This document shows, piece by piece, positions 8,713 to 16,994 of a stretch of DNA of 64,000 bases. The DNA is taken from the NCBI RefSeq assembly GCF_963665245.1, contig NZ_OY762268.1:558001-622000 (forward strand). Reading direction: 5' to 3'. Origin of the DNA: an uncultured Paludibaculum sp. (GTDB lineage Bacteria > Acidobacteriota > Terriglobia > Bryobacterales > Bryobacteraceae). Each line of letters starts with the position of its first letter. Positions within the stretch are counted from its first letter, which is position 1. The position numbers and the translations under genes were made by a program. Below the pieces are notes generated by a model. That model had not been told where the DNA came from and did not search any database. It was given only the letters and a program-made list of their open reading frames with translations.

Positions 8713-10076
8713 TACTTGGGCTCCTTCTTCAACAGATCACGGAACGACTCCTTGGGCATCGGCGGCAGCTCTCGTTGTTTGCCCCACGGATTCCAAGGCC
8801 CGTAGACCAGGCCGCGCGGCATCAAGGGAAGCAGAGCGCGCATCAGCCGGCCGCCCAGCAGGAAGGCCCATTTCCTCTCGAGCACAAGGCCCATGCCCCA
8901 CATGGCGAAGCGCTTCTGCCAGGGGAGGTATCCCTGCTTCGCCAGCACCTGCCGGAATGCCAACAGCTCATGGTGCAGGTCGATCTTGACCGGGCACACG
9001 TCCGTACACGACCCGCAGAGGCTCGACGCGAACGGCAGCGACCCGTAGGCCGCCGGGTCGCGCTGCGGGCCCAGAATCGACCCGATGGGCCCCGGCACCG
9101 TGTAACCGTAGCTGTAGCCGCCCGACCGCCGGTACACCGGGCACGTGTTCATGCACGCTCCACAGCGGATGCAGCTCAAGGAGCGCCGGAATGCCTCCTC
9201 GCCCAGAATGCGCGCCCGCCCGTTATCGACAATGACGACGTGCATCTCGCCGCCCGGCAGCGGTCCGTGAAAATGGGAGGTGTAGGTCGTCACTGGCTGA
9301 CCCGTCGCACTGCGAGCCAGCAACCGCAGGAAGATGGCGAGATCCTGCGCCCGGGGAACGATCTTCTCCACCCCCATGCAGGCGATGTGGATCGGAGGCA
9401 AACTGGTCCCCATGTCCGCATTGCCTTCATTCGTGCACACCACCACTCCGCCCGTCTCCGCGATGGCGAAGTTGACGCCCGTGAGCCCTGCCTGCGCACC
9501 CAGGAACCGCTCGCGCAGATGTCCGCGCGCCGCTTCCGTCAGATACTTCGGATCGGACGCGCCCTTCTCCGTACCAAGCTGAATGTGGAACAGCTCGCCG
9601 ATGTCCTCTTTCTTCAGGTGAATCGCAGGCAGAACGATGTGGCTCGGCGGTTCCTTCCGCAACTGCACGATGCGCTCGCCCAGGTCCGTGTCCGTGACCT
9701 CGATTCCATGGGCCTCCAGATACGGGTTGAGGTGGCACTCCTCGGTGAGCATCGACTTCGACTTCACCAGCCGTGTCACACCATGGTCATTGAGGATCTT
9801 CAGGACAATCGCGTTGTGTTCGGCGCCGTCGCGAGCCCAGTGAACATGGATCCCATTGGCCGTCGCGTTGCGTTCGAACTCCTCCAGATAATCGGCGATC
9901 TTCGAGAGAGTATGCGCCTTGATGGCGGAGGCCGTGGCCCGCAACTCCTCCCATTCCGGCAGTGTGGCCGCCTGGCGGTCGCGCTTCACACGCACGAACC
10001 ACAGCGATTCATCGTGCCAGTGTGCTCTCGGTTCGTTGGCAACAAACGGAGCGGCGCTCTCTGCGTGCCCCTTCAT
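8712..10076 (-). CDS. lutB: LutB/YkgF-type iron-sulfur lactate utilisation protein
   Basis: 454 residues. The N-terminal two thirds is a LUD domain (AETGGVVVCTNEGNADM around 206-222). Two 4Fe-4S clusters are predicted: C302-x2-C305-x2-C308-x3-C312 (CIRCGACMNTCP) and C354-x2-C357-x3-C361 (CGSCTDVCP). This is the electron-transfer core subunit of the LutABC L-lactate oxidase system. It overlaps lutA by 4 bp (ATGA) and lutC by 1 bp, showing tight coupling. Confidence 0.94.
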   Translation of the reverse strand: MKGHAESAAPFVANEPRAHWHDESLWFVRVKRDRQAATLPEWEELRATASAIKAHTLSKIADYLEEFERNATANGIHVHWARDGAEHNAIVLKILNDHGVTRLVKSKSMLTEECHLNPYLEAHGIEVTDTDLGERIVQLRKEPPSHIVLPAIHLKKEDIGELFHIQLGTEKGASDPKYLTEAARGHLRERFLGAQAGLTGVNFAIAETGGVVVCTNEGNADMGTSLPPIHIACMGVEKIVPRAQDLAIFLRLLARSATGQPVTTYTSHFHGPLPGGEMHVVIVDNGRARILGEEAFRRSLSCIRCGACMNTCPVYRRSGGYSYGYTVPGPIGSILGPQRDPAAYGSLPFASSLCGSCTDVCPVKIDLHHELLAFRQVLAKQGYLPWQKRFAMWGMGLVLERKWAFLLGGRLMRALLPLMPRGLVYGPWNPWGKQRELPPMPKESFRDLLKKEPK

Positions 10077-10822
10077 GACAACCTCGCGTGTTCCAGAATC
10101 TGCGCCACGTGCAGAACCTTCATCGGTTTCCTATCGCGGTTCAACAGGCCTTCCAGGTGCATCAGGCACGACATGTCGAAACCAGCAATCACCTCGGCCC
10201 CGGCCTGCTCATGATCGCGGATCCGGTCGTGCCCCATCAGGCACGAGACCGCTTCCTCATTCACCGCGAAGGTCCCGCCAAAGCCGCAACACTCGTCCGG
10301 CCGCTTCAATTCCACGAGATCAATGCCCCGCAACTGCTCCAATAGGACCTTCACTTTGTTGAACGGCGCCACCATGCGCTCCGAAGAGCTGGCCATGCGC
10401 AGTTCGCGCAATCCGTGGCAGCTCATATGCAGGCCCACCTTGCGAGCGAACTCGCCGTCGACCTTCGTGACATGCGCCACGTCCACCAGGTACTCGCACA
10501 GCTCAAACGTGTTGTCGCGCAAATGTTCGAACCCCGGCTTGCCCGCCAGCCATTGTTCGTAGTGGTTCCGCACCATCGACACGCAACTGCCCGACGGCGC
10601 CACCACGTGATCGTAGCCGCCAAAAACCCGCAGAAACTTCTCGGCCAGCGGCCGTGCGTCCTCTCCGCAACCGGAGTTGGCCATCGGCTGGCCGCAGCAC
10701 GTCTGCTCCTCAGGAAACTCGATATCGACGCCAAGGCCGCGCAACACACGCAGGGTAGCGAGACCGACCTGTGGATACAGCTGATCCACATAGCACGGTA
10801 TGAATAGCCCAACTTTCGGCAT
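10073..10822 (-). CDS. lutA: LutA/YkgE-type (Fe-S)-binding protein with CCG domains
   Basis: 249 residues. The start MPKVGLFIPCYVDQLYP is the standard LutA N-terminus and decides the ATG at 10822; an in-frame extension to 10873 lacks similarity. Two cysteine-rich CCG domains are seen: EEQTCCGQPMANSG and RPDECCGFGGTFAV, which bind an iron-sulfur or heterodisulfide-like cofactor. It acts with LutB and LutC in L-lactate oxidation. It sits 7 bp after the class II aldolase gene. Confidence 0.94.
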   Translation of the reverse strand: MPKVGLFIPCYVDQLYPQVGLATLRVLRGLGVDIEFPEEQTCCGQPMANSGCGEDARPLAEKFLRVFGGYDHVVAPSGSCVSMVRNHYEQWLAGKPGFEHLRDNTFELCEYLVDVAHVTKVDGEFARKVGLHMSCHGLRELRMASSSERMVAPFNKVKVLLEQLRGIDLVELKRPDECCGFGGTFAVNEEAVSCLMGHDRIRDHEQAGAEVIAGFDMSCLMHLEGLLNRDRKPMKVLHVAQILEHARLS

Positions 10823-10829
10823 GTCTCTA

Positions 10830-12113
10830 TTACATCCCAAGAAAGACCCGGTCGAGTTCGGCAATGACTTCATCGGACATCGGCGACAGCGTGCCCACGG
10901 CGCGCGAGTTGATGAAAGCTTCGGCCGTCGACTCGATCACCTCCAGCCGGTCGAACACTTCCAGCACATCGGAGCCGGTGACCAGCACGCCGTCGTTCTC
11001 CAGAATCACGGTCGGCTGCATCGGCGAGAGCATGCTCGCCAGCGCTGCCGGGTCTTCAAACTGGAGTCCGTACGGGGCCATGGCCGGCCGCCGCACCACA
11101 ACATAACTCTCCGGAATTGTTCGTGTGTCGACCATCGACCCAGTCACGCTGAAGGCCGTCGCATTCACCGGGTACGCGTTGATGATCGAACCAATTTGCG
11201 GGTGTGTCGCATAGATCGCATCATGGACGGCGGCCGCCCGGCTCGCCTCGCCGCCAGATTCCACCTGACCGCCGTGGACCAGCACCAGATCGCCGGGCTG
11301 AATCGTCCCGCGATCGATCTCATAGGGCGTGATGAGAAAAGATGTCGCGTCGACCCGCGCGGAGTAACTGCCCTGCGTGCTGATGAACAGCCGCTGCCGG
11401 TAGGCCCGCTGCACAAACTCGCACAGTCGCCGCCGGACCTCTTTCTCCTGACTGCTCGCCGCTTTCCGCTCAAACTCGGGCAACGCCTGCCGCCGTTGAG
11501 GCAGCGCGATCTCGTCATCGGTCAAGTAGCGCACCGGTCGGCCGAGAAGATTGGCTTTGATGATGGTCTTCCCTGCAAACTCGAAAGTCTCAAATCGACG
11601 GAAGGCCTGCTGCAGATCGGCGCCGGCCGTGACAACACCATGGTTTTCAAGAATGACGCAGTCAAAGCCTTTCTCGAAGGTAGCCGCGACCGTTGTGCCC
11701 AAGGCAGCGCTACCCGGCAGTTCGTAGGCCGCGAATCCACCTGCGCCGCACACATGCCACGACTGGTGGAACAGCCGCGTATCCGGCACCGCCCGGACCA
11801 TGCTGAACGCGACCAAGGCGACTGGATGCGCATGAACAATCCCGCGCACATCGGGTCGTCCGCGATAGATGGCCTGATGCAGAGGCAGCTCCGAAGAGGG
11901 CCGCCGCGAGCCTTCAATGGAGCCATCCGCCCGAACCAGCACGATATCCTCGCGCCGCAGAGCCCCCTTATCGATCCGCGCCGGAGTAATCCAGACGTCG
12001 CCGTTAGGCTCGCGAATCGACAGGTTCCCGCCGGAAGTAGTAGTCATCCGGTATCGGTAGATGCGCTCCATCAGGAGCAGAATTTCGTCGCGGGGATGCA
12101 GGTGAGGGTTCAT
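10830..12113 (-). CDS. Tandem class II aldolase/adducin fusion protein
   Basis: 427 residues with two aldolase-II domains. Domain 1 (about 5-205) keeps the zinc-site signature HAHP and a later ENHG, matching L-fuculose/L-rhamnulose-1-phosphate aldolases and relatives. Domain 2 (about 222-415) repeats the architecture, but the zinc motif reads NAYP and the later motif ENDG, so its metal site looks lost. Placement directly upstream of lutABC suggests that it produces a lactaldehyde/lactate precursor, since such aldolases cleave deoxysugar phosphates to DHAP and L-lactaldehyde. That role is inference. There is no clear ribosome site; its ATG overlaps the stop of a short upstream frame. Confidence 0.85.
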   Translation of the reverse strand: MNPHLHPRDEILLLMERIYRYRMTTTSGGNLSIREPNGDVWITPARIDKGALRREDIVLVRADGSIEGSRRPSSELPLHQAIYRGRPDVRGIVHAHPVALVAFSMVRAVPDTRLFHQSWHVCGAGGFAAYELPGSAALGTTVAATFEKGFDCVILENHGVVTAGADLQQAFRRFETFEFAGKTIIKANLLGRPVRYLTDDEIALPQRRQALPEFERKAASSQEKEVRRRLCEFVQRAYRQRLFISTQGSYSARVDATSFLITPYEIDRGTIQPGDLVLVHGGQVESGGEASRAAAVHDAIYATHPQIGSIINAYPVNATAFSVTGSMVDTRTIPESYVVVRRPAMAPYGLQFEDPAALASMLSPMQPTVILENDGVLVTGSDVLEVFDRLEVIESTAEAFINSRAVGTLSPMSDEVIAELDRVFLGM

Positions 12114-12382
12114 AGGGATCTTGAGGTGCGGGCAGCCGAGGTGAAGCAGAAGGTGTTGCGAAGCACAGCACCTTCTATTGTGCAGCGAGGCGAACGGTGA
12201 TCAGGAACTCGACACCGCATCGCGGAAAGCCAGGTGTGGCTACTCGTCTGGTTCCGCGGATGTCGGACAATGTGCCCGAAGGTATCCACTGGCTGGTGAC
12301 CCAGGCAATAGGCTATGGCAGCATAGCCGGCTTCGTGAAAACAGATGGGAGTTGGTGGCTGTGTTGGGGCGGTAGAGTTCAT
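12110..12382 (-). CDS. Short open frame with HEAGY motif, doubtful gene or remnant
   Basis: 90 codons. The N-terminal half contains CFHEAGYAAIAYCLG, which resembles the zinc-binding helix of FtsH/M41-type peptidases (HEAGH), with the second His replaced by Tyr. The C-terminal half is arginine- and cysteine-rich and looks noncoding. Its ATG overlaps the brnA stop and its TGA overlaps the aldolase ATG, both as ATGA. It is either a peptidase-domain fragment or a small coupled cistron; I favour a remnant. Confidence 0.3.
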   Translation of the reverse strand: MNSTAPTQPPTPICFHEAGYAAIAYCLGHQPVDTFGHIVRHPRNQTSSHTWLSAMRCRVPDHRSPRCTIEGAVLRNTFCFTSAARTSRSL

Positions 12383-12645
12383 CGTCGCTTGTTGCCCTGT
12401 GCCATCTCCCGGCGCAAGATGTCATTGATCCTGCGTTGGTATCCGGGACCGGAGTGCTTCAGCCACGCCAGTACATCGGCGTCCAGGCGAACTGAGATAG
12501 GCTTCTTGATCGGACGGTAGAACTTTCCAACTACGGCTTGATCTGTGAAGACCGCCTCTGGAATGTCGGACGTGTTGATCTTGTCGTCCGGGAGCTTCGT
12601 CAACACTTCGATTTCAGACTTTTGCTTGGCGGTAAGTTTTCTCAT
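12379..12645 (-). CDS. brnA: BrnA-family antitoxin
   Basis: 88 residues. The C-terminal half PISVRLDADVLAWLKHSG followed by GYQRRINDILRREM is the ribbon-helix-helix DNA-binding region of BrnA antitoxins; the N-terminal half carries the toxin-binding part. BrnA neutralises the BrnT ribonuclease and represses the operon. Its ATG overlaps the brnT stop by 4 bp, as expected for this type II system. Confidence 0.9.
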   Translation of the reverse strand: MRKLTAKQKSEIEVLTKLPDDKINTSDIPEAVFTDQAVVGKFYRPIKKPISVRLDADVLAWLKHSGPGYQRRINDILRREMAQGNKRR

Positions 12646-12932
12646 AGCGATTCCTCATATCTCTTACGTTCGTTGGGGGTTGCTTTTCTGGCTGAGATGA
12701 TACGAACGACCTCATCCGCATCGTTCTCCAGTTTCCACGTATGGGCCACCAAAACGACGAGAACACTTCCGATCCTGCCGATGGATTGCCACCGTTCCTC
12801 ACCGTCCACAACTCGCTCGACTTCGCTTACGACACGGGGGTCGTCGAATATCAGGATGGCTGTATCAAACGAGATGCCATGCTTTTCACGGTTCGTCTGG
12901 TTCTTGGCTTCGTCCCATTCGTAACGCGTCAT
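12642..12932 (-). CDS. brnT: BrnT-family ribonuclease toxin
   Basis: 96 residues. EWDEAKNQTNREKHGISF is the hallmark N-terminal motif of BrnT (W-D-x-x-K-x-x-x-N-x-x-K-H-G-V-S-F), and RIISARKATPNERKRYE is the conserved C-terminal RIISARKA motif. ATG at 12932 is chosen; a TTG at 12944 in the same frame would extend it by four residues into the operator. BrnT is an RNA-cleaving growth-arrest toxin. Toxin-first order with antitoxin downstream matches known brnTA operons. Confidence 0.93.
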   Translation of the reverse strand: MTRYEWDEAKNQTNREKHGISFDTAILIFDDPRVVSEVERVVDGEERWQSIGRIGSVLVVLVAHTWKLENDADEVVRIISARKATPNERKRYEESL

Positions 12933-12933
12933 C

Positions 12934-12958
12934 TGTATATACAATACCGTGTATACAC
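12934..12958. promoter_or_regulatory. Putative brnTA operator, paired palindromes
   Basis: Two perfect 10-bp palindromes, TGTATATACA (12934-12943) and GTGTATACAC (12949-12958), are centred 15 bp apart immediately upstream of the brnT ATG. Paired sites fit a ribbon-helix-helix dimer-of-dimers such as BrnA. The AT-rich sequence stands out from the GC-rich surroundings. Confidence 0.6.
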
Positions 12959-13017
12959 ATTACCTGTCACCCCAACATCAACCGGGTGGAACCGGACGGT
13001 GACGCCGTCGTGGTCTT

Positions 13018-13194
13018 GTGGACCACGTCACCGACGACCTGGAGCGGTACTCCATGCGGACCCTTCCAGAGTCACGGATGGCGGCCGTGGAAGAGCACCT
13101 GCTGGTCTGCCACGAATGCCAGGACCGATTCAAGGTCACGGACGAGTACATTGCGGCCATGAGGGCGGTGGCCAAGGAGGGGGGAGAAGGGTGA
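13018..13194 (+). CDS. Small putative zinc-finger-like protein (58 aa)
   Basis: A GTG-initiated frame of 58 codons ending at TGA 13192-13194. The protein has HVTDDLERYSMRTLPESR, then EEHLLVCHECQDRF, then TDEYIAAMRAV. This is the layout of short anti-sigma/zf-HC2-like proteins, where H-x(n)-CxxC would bind zinc. The frame is closed just upstream by TGA at 13000, so it is either a complete small gene with a GTG start or the tail of a decayed one. No strong ribosome site is visible. It stands between the brnTA operator and the tRNA-Leu terminator. Confidence 0.5.
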   Translation: MDHVTDDLERYSMRTLPESRMAAVEEHLLVCHECQDRFKVTDEYIAAMRAVAKEGGEG

Positions 13195-13255
13195 CGGATA
13201 GCGGCTTTGATTGATCTCGTAAACTCTACGGTTCACCAGGGGTGCTTTTGGGCAC

Positions 13256-13282
13256 CAAAAAAGCCACTCTTACGAATGGCTT
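13256..13282 (-). terminator. Rho-independent terminator of tRNA-Leu
   Basis: On the minus strand AAGCCA and TGGCTT form the stem around a 10-nt loop and are followed by a T run. It lies 19 bp after the 3' end of the tRNA, so it most likely ends that transcript. Confidence 0.7.
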
Positions 13283-13300
13283 AAACCTTTTGTTTGTTTA

Positions 13301-13387
13301 TGGTGCGGATGAGAGGACTTGAACCTCCACACCCTTGCGAGTACTAGAACCTGAATCTAGCGCGTCTGCCAATTCCGCCACATCCGC
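13301..13387 (-). tRNA. tRNA-Leu (anticodon CAG), CCA encoded
   Basis: The 87-nt minus-strand sequence folds as a class II tRNA. The acceptor stem pairs GCGGATG with CATCCGC, followed by discriminator A and an encoded CCA. The anticodon stem CTAGA/TCTAG holds the loop TTCAGGT with anticodon CAG. A long variable arm and the T-loop GTTCAAGTC are present. CAG reads CUG leucine codons. Confidence 0.97.
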
Positions 13388-13433
13388 ACGATGTGCTGAC
13401 AACACCTATTCTCTTCAAATCAGAGGTCGAAAG

Positions 13434-13865
13434 TCAACTCCCTGGAGCACTCGCCTGGTCCGCCTGCCAGGCCTGCTGGAGGTTCCGTAGTTCCAGAATC
13501 AGACCCATCACCAGCCGCTCCACTTCGTCCCGGATCTCCCGGTGAAACGACTCCTTTTGCCCAATCGGATCCTTTACCGCCCAGTCCCTCGACCGCGTAA
13601 TTGGCAGCCCTCGCAACCCCACGCCCGACAGGTTCACCACCAGATCCACGTCATGCAACTGGATGTCCAGGACGTCCTTGGGAAACTGGTCCTCCATCGG
13701 AAGGCCCTTCTCCAGCATCACTTTCCGCGTCACCTCGGGAATCATCGACGCCGGACTCAGCCCCGCACTCTCCACCTCCAGCACGTCGGACCCGTAGCAC
13801 CTCGCAAAGGCCTCCGCCATCTGACTCCGGCACGCGTTGCCAATACACACAAACAGTACTTTCAT
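13434..13865 (-). CDS. arsC: Arsenate reductase / low-molecular-weight phosphatase family (ArsC type)
   Basis: 143 residues. CIGNACRSQMAE (Cys7 to Arg13) is the CX5R phosphate-binding loop of thioredoxin-coupled ArsC and low-molecular-weight tyrosine phosphatases. NACRS with QMAE favours ArsC, and DWAVKDPIGQ near residue 95 carries the general-acid Asp region. ATG at 13865 is used; a TTG three codons upstream is less likely. No ars operon genes flank it, so it may be a stand-alone arsenate reductase or a protein phosphatase. Confidence 0.8.
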   Translation of the reverse strand: MKVLFVCIGNACRSQMAEAFARCYGSDVLEVESAGLSPASMIPEVTRKVMLEKGLPMEDQFPKDVLDIQLHDVDLVVNLSGVGLRGLPITRSRDWAVKDPIGQKESFHREIRDEVERLVMGLILELRNLQQAWQADQASAPGS

Positions 13866-13910
13866 ACGTCGCAAGGGATTACCTCGATCTCCGGCCCTCT
13901 GCGGAGCCGT

Positions 13911-14477
13911 CTATCCCAGTTTCGCAAGAAAATGACTGTGGATGCGCAGGTCGTTGCTCAGCTCAGGATGGAACGTCGCCACCATGTGCCGGCCATAGTC
14001 CACCAGCACGGGATCATCCTGATACGTGGCCAGCACCTTGCCGCCTTCGCCTACCCTTCGGATAATCGGAGCCCGGATGAACACCGCCTCCAGCTCCGCA
14101 TCGCCGTCCAACCCGTGGCCGTTCAGCTTCACCACACGACTGTCCAACTGCCGCCCATAGGCGTTCCGTTCAATCGACATGTCAATCAGGTTCAACGACG
14201 CCTGCGACGGGCTCATCACCTCGCTCGCCAGCAGAATCGCACCCGCACACGTCCCGAAGATCGGTTTGCTGGCCCCGAACTCGCGCAATGGCTCGAACAG
14301 GTCGTAATACCCCATCAGCTTCAGCATCGTCGTGCTCTCGCCACCGGGAATCACCAGACCGTCCACCTGCGCTAAATCCGCCTTCGTGCGAACTTCCATC
14401 ACCTCAGCCCCCGCGCGCCGCAGCGCGCAGGCATGAGCCTCGAAGTCGCCTTGCAGGGCCAGCACTCCAATCTTCAT
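13911..14477 (-). CDS. pdxT: Pyridoxal 5'-phosphate synthase glutaminase subunit PdxT
   Basis: 188 residues, class I glutamine amidotransferase. MKIGVLALQGDFEAH is the standard PdxT N-terminus; GGESTTM is the oxyanion region, GTCAGAILLA holds the nucleophilic Cys, and FHPELS carries the His-x-Glu of the triad. It releases ammonia from glutamine and channels it to PdxS. It lies 23 bp downstream of pdxS. Confidence 0.97.
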   Translation of the reverse strand: MKIGVLALQGDFEAHACALRRAGAEVMEVRTKADLAQVDGLVIPGGESTTMLKLMGYYDLFEPLREFGASKPIFGTCAGAILLASEVMSPSQASLNLIDMSIERNAYGRQLDSRVVKLNGHGLDGDAELEAVFIRAPIIRRVGEGGKVLATYQDDPVLVDYGRHMVATFHPELSNDLRIHSHFLAKLG

Positions 14478-14500
14478 CGTCTACGTTCCTCGTCTCCGAA

Positions 14501-15388
14501 CTACCAGCCGCGCGTCTGCATCATGTCGGTTTCCGCCATCTGGCGGATATCCAGACCCGGCATCGCGTCGCCCAGTTCTTCACTCGCCTCCAGCACGGCC
14601 AGCGCGTCCTGGTAATGCGTATTCGCCTTCACAATCGCCTTCGCGCGCCGTTCCGGATCCGACGACTTGAAGATGCCGCTGCCCACGAACACCGCCTCGG
14701 CGCCCAACATGCGAGCCAAGGCCGCATCCGCCGGAGTCGCAATCCCGCCCGCCGAGAAGTTCGGCACCGGCAACTTGCCATGCTCGTGCACGTACATGAT
14801 CAGCTCCAGCGGAGCCTGGTGCTTCTTCGACTCGGCCACCAACTCCTCCGGTCCCAGCACCGTCAACTGCTTCATCTCCTTGACGATCGTCCGCATGTGG
14901 CGCACGGCCTCGACGATGTTGCCGCTGCCCGCTTCCCCCTTCGTGCGGATCATCGCCGCGCCCTCGGCAATGCGCCGCAGCGCCTCGCCCAGATTCCGGC
15001 AGCCGCACACGAACGGCACCTTGAAGTCGCGCTTCCAAACATGGTGCTCTTCATCGGCCGGAGTCAGCACTTCGCTCTCGTCGATGTAGTCGACTTCCAG
15101 CGCCTCCAACACCCGCGCTTCGGCGAAGTGGCCGATGCGGACCTTGGCCATCACCGGAATGCTGGTGGTCGCCATGATCTCGCGGATCTTGCTGATCGCC
15201 GCCATGCGCGCCACGCCGCCCTCTTTGCGGATGTCCGAAGGAACCCGCTCCAGCGCCATCACCGCGCAAGCGCCTGCCTTCTCGGCAATCTCAGCCTGCT
15301 TGGCGTCCGTCACGTCCATGATCACGCCGCCCTTGAGCATTTCGGCCAGGCCGACTTTCACGCGGAATGCTTCGTCGAGATACATCAT
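14501..15388 (-). CDS. pdxS: Pyridoxal 5'-phosphate synthase subunit PdxS
   Basis: 295 residues, the TIM-barrel synthase that makes PLP from ribose 5-phosphate, glyceraldehyde 3-phosphate and ammonia. Diagnostic stretches are KGGVIMDVTDAKQAEIAE, ALERVPSDIRKEGGVARM, KVRIGHFAEARVLEAL and DYIDESEVLTPADEEHH. It completes the DXP-independent B6 pathway with PdxT. GGAG upstream of the ATG supports the start. Confidence 0.98.
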   Translation of the reverse strand: MMYLDEAFRVKVGLAEMLKGGVIMDVTDAKQAEIAEKAGACAVMALERVPSDIRKEGGVARMAAISKIREIMATTSIPVMAKVRIGHFAEARVLEALEVDYIDESEVLTPADEEHHVWKRDFKVPFVCGCRNLGEALRRIAEGAAMIRTKGEAGSGNIVEAVRHMRTIVKEMKQLTVLGPEELVAESKKHQAPLELIMYVHEHGKLPVPNFSAGGIATPADAALARMLGAEAVFVGSGIFKSSDPERRAKAIVKANTHYQDALAVLEASEELGDAMPGLDIRQMAETDMMQTRGW

Positions 15389-15443
15389 TTTGAGGTCTCC
15401 TTCCCAGACTCTTGGCCCACACCCGTTCCCTAGCGGACGGGGT

Positions 15444-16922
15444 TCATACGATCACTGGAGCCAGACCCGCCGACTGCGCGGCCCGCGCCGCCGTCAGCTC
15501 CTCCTGGCTTACCCTGCCGAGAATCGCCAGCCCGGCTTCAATCTGCTCGGGCGGCAATCCGGCAAAACTCAAACGCAATGCGCCCGGCTCCTGTCGCGAC
15601 ACCGCGAAGTAACGCCCGGGCAAATAGCTCACTCCGGCCCGCTGCGCTCTCGGCAACAACTCCGAGGCATCCAGCGGATCCGGCAAACGAACCCAAAGAT
15701 TCATGCCGCCCTGCGGCCGCGTAAACCGTGAACCCTGCGGCAAGTGACGTTCGCACGCCGCCAGCACAGCCTGCAGCCGTGCCCGGCCCGCCTCCACCAT
15801 CCGCTGCCGGTGGCTTTCCAAACGCCCTGACTCGGCAAACCGCAGCAGGACCGCCTGAGAAAGCTGATCGGAGTGCAGGTCCGTCCACTGCTTCAACTCG
15901 GCCAGGCGGCCAATCACCGATCGCGGCCCGCTCACCCAGCCCACGCGAAGTCCAGGAAACGCCACCTTCGAGAAGCTCTTGATCTGCAGCGTGTCGCCGG
16001 TCTCGTCCAACTGCTTCAGCGACGGCAGATCCCCACCCTGATACCGCAACTCGGCGTAGATGTCGTTCTCCACCACTACCAGTTGCTGCTCCCTGGCCAC
16101 GCGCAACAGCGCCTGCCGGGCCGCCAAAGGCATCGTCGCACCCGTCGGATTCTGGAAACTCGGCGTCACCACCAGCAACCGCGGCCGTTCCCGCGCGATC
16201 AGCCTCGGCAGCGCCTCCACATCCAGACCATCCGGACCCACCGGAACACCAACAATCCTTACCCCGGCGTGCGCAAACACATTCCGAAGCCCCGGATAGA
16301 TCGGGTCCTCCACCAGCACGCAATCGCCCGGCCGCGTAAACAGCCGCTGCAACAGGTCCAGCGCCTGCTGGCAGCCATTCGTAATTAGCAGGTCTTCTCC
16401 GACTCGCTTGTTCTCCTGCAGGAACGCCCGCAGCGGAGCGTACCCCAACGGCGACCCAAGCTGCAGTATGTCCACCGCCGCCGGTCCGTCGATCACCTCA
16501 CGGCAGGCCGCCCGAAACTCCGCGAGAGGAAAGAGGTCCGCGGCGGGCCGTGCCGCCGTGAAACTGATCAGGTCCGTCCCTCGGGCTGCAACCGGCACCG
16601 GCGGATCCTGCGCCCGGTTCGATACAAACCGGTCTTCCCAATCCAGCCCGCCCGGCGCGGGTGCCAGTCCAATTTCGTTCGGATCGGCGACGAAGCTGCC
16701 ACGGCCCACGTGCCCGCGAATTAACCCCTCTGCTTCCAACAGTTCGTAGGCCGCCGCCACCGTAGTCCGATTCAGGCCAAGCAGGCCAGCCAATTCGCGT
16801 GTGGGCGGGATCCGCTCCCCAGGGGCCAAGCTCCCATCCTGGATTGAAGCCTTGATCCTGGCATGCAACTGCCGGTAGATCGGCTCATCCGAGTTCGCAT
16901 CGAGCTGAGGCAGCGGGATCAT
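15444..16922 (-). CDS. pdxR: MocR/PdxR-type regulator (GntR HTH plus aminotransferase fold)
   Basis: 492 residues. Residues about 10-75 are a GntR winged helix (IYRQLHARIKASIQDGSL then GERIPPTRELAGLLGLNRTTVAAAYELL). The rest is a class I aminotransferase-like PLP-binding domain, with SFSKVAFPGLRVGW holding the PLP lysine. ATG at 16922 fits the family N-terminus; an extension to 16967 would add unrelated residues. It is 55 bp upstream of pdxS in the same direction, so it probably senses PLP and controls pdxST. The symbol is assigned from context. Confidence 0.88.
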   Translation of the reverse strand: MIPLPQLDANSDEPIYRQLHARIKASIQDGSLAPGERIPPTRELAGLLGLNRTTVAAAYELLEAEGLIRGHVGRGSFVADPNEIGLAPAPGGLDWEDRFVSNRAQDPPVPVAARGTDLISFTAARPAADLFPLAEFRAACREVIDGPAAVDILQLGSPLGYAPLRAFLQENKRVGEDLLITNGCQQALDLLQRLFTRPGDCVLVEDPIYPGLRNVFAHAGVRIVGVPVGPDGLDVEALPRLIARERPRLLVVTPSFQNPTGATMPLAARQALLRVAREQQLVVVENDIYAELRYQGGDLPSLKQLDETGDTLQIKSFSKVAFPGLRVGWVSGPRSVIGRLAELKQWTDLHSDQLSQAVLLRFAESGRLESHRQRMVEAGRARLQAVLAACERHLPQGSRFTRPQGGMNLWVRLPDPLDASELLPRAQRAGVSYLPGRYFAVSRQEPGALRLSFAGLPPEQIEAGLAILGRVSQEELTAARAAQSAGLAPVIV

Positions 16923-16994
16923 CGCGAAGTCAGAGAATACCAAATTGGACTGCCCGAGACAAGCCAAAACTATGCGATTGGCTGACTTGGCTGA

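Noticed and set aside
8775..10214. A 479-codon + strand frame opposite lutB
   Set aside because: lutB is defined by two cysteine clusters and coupled neighbours; the + frame is a shadow.
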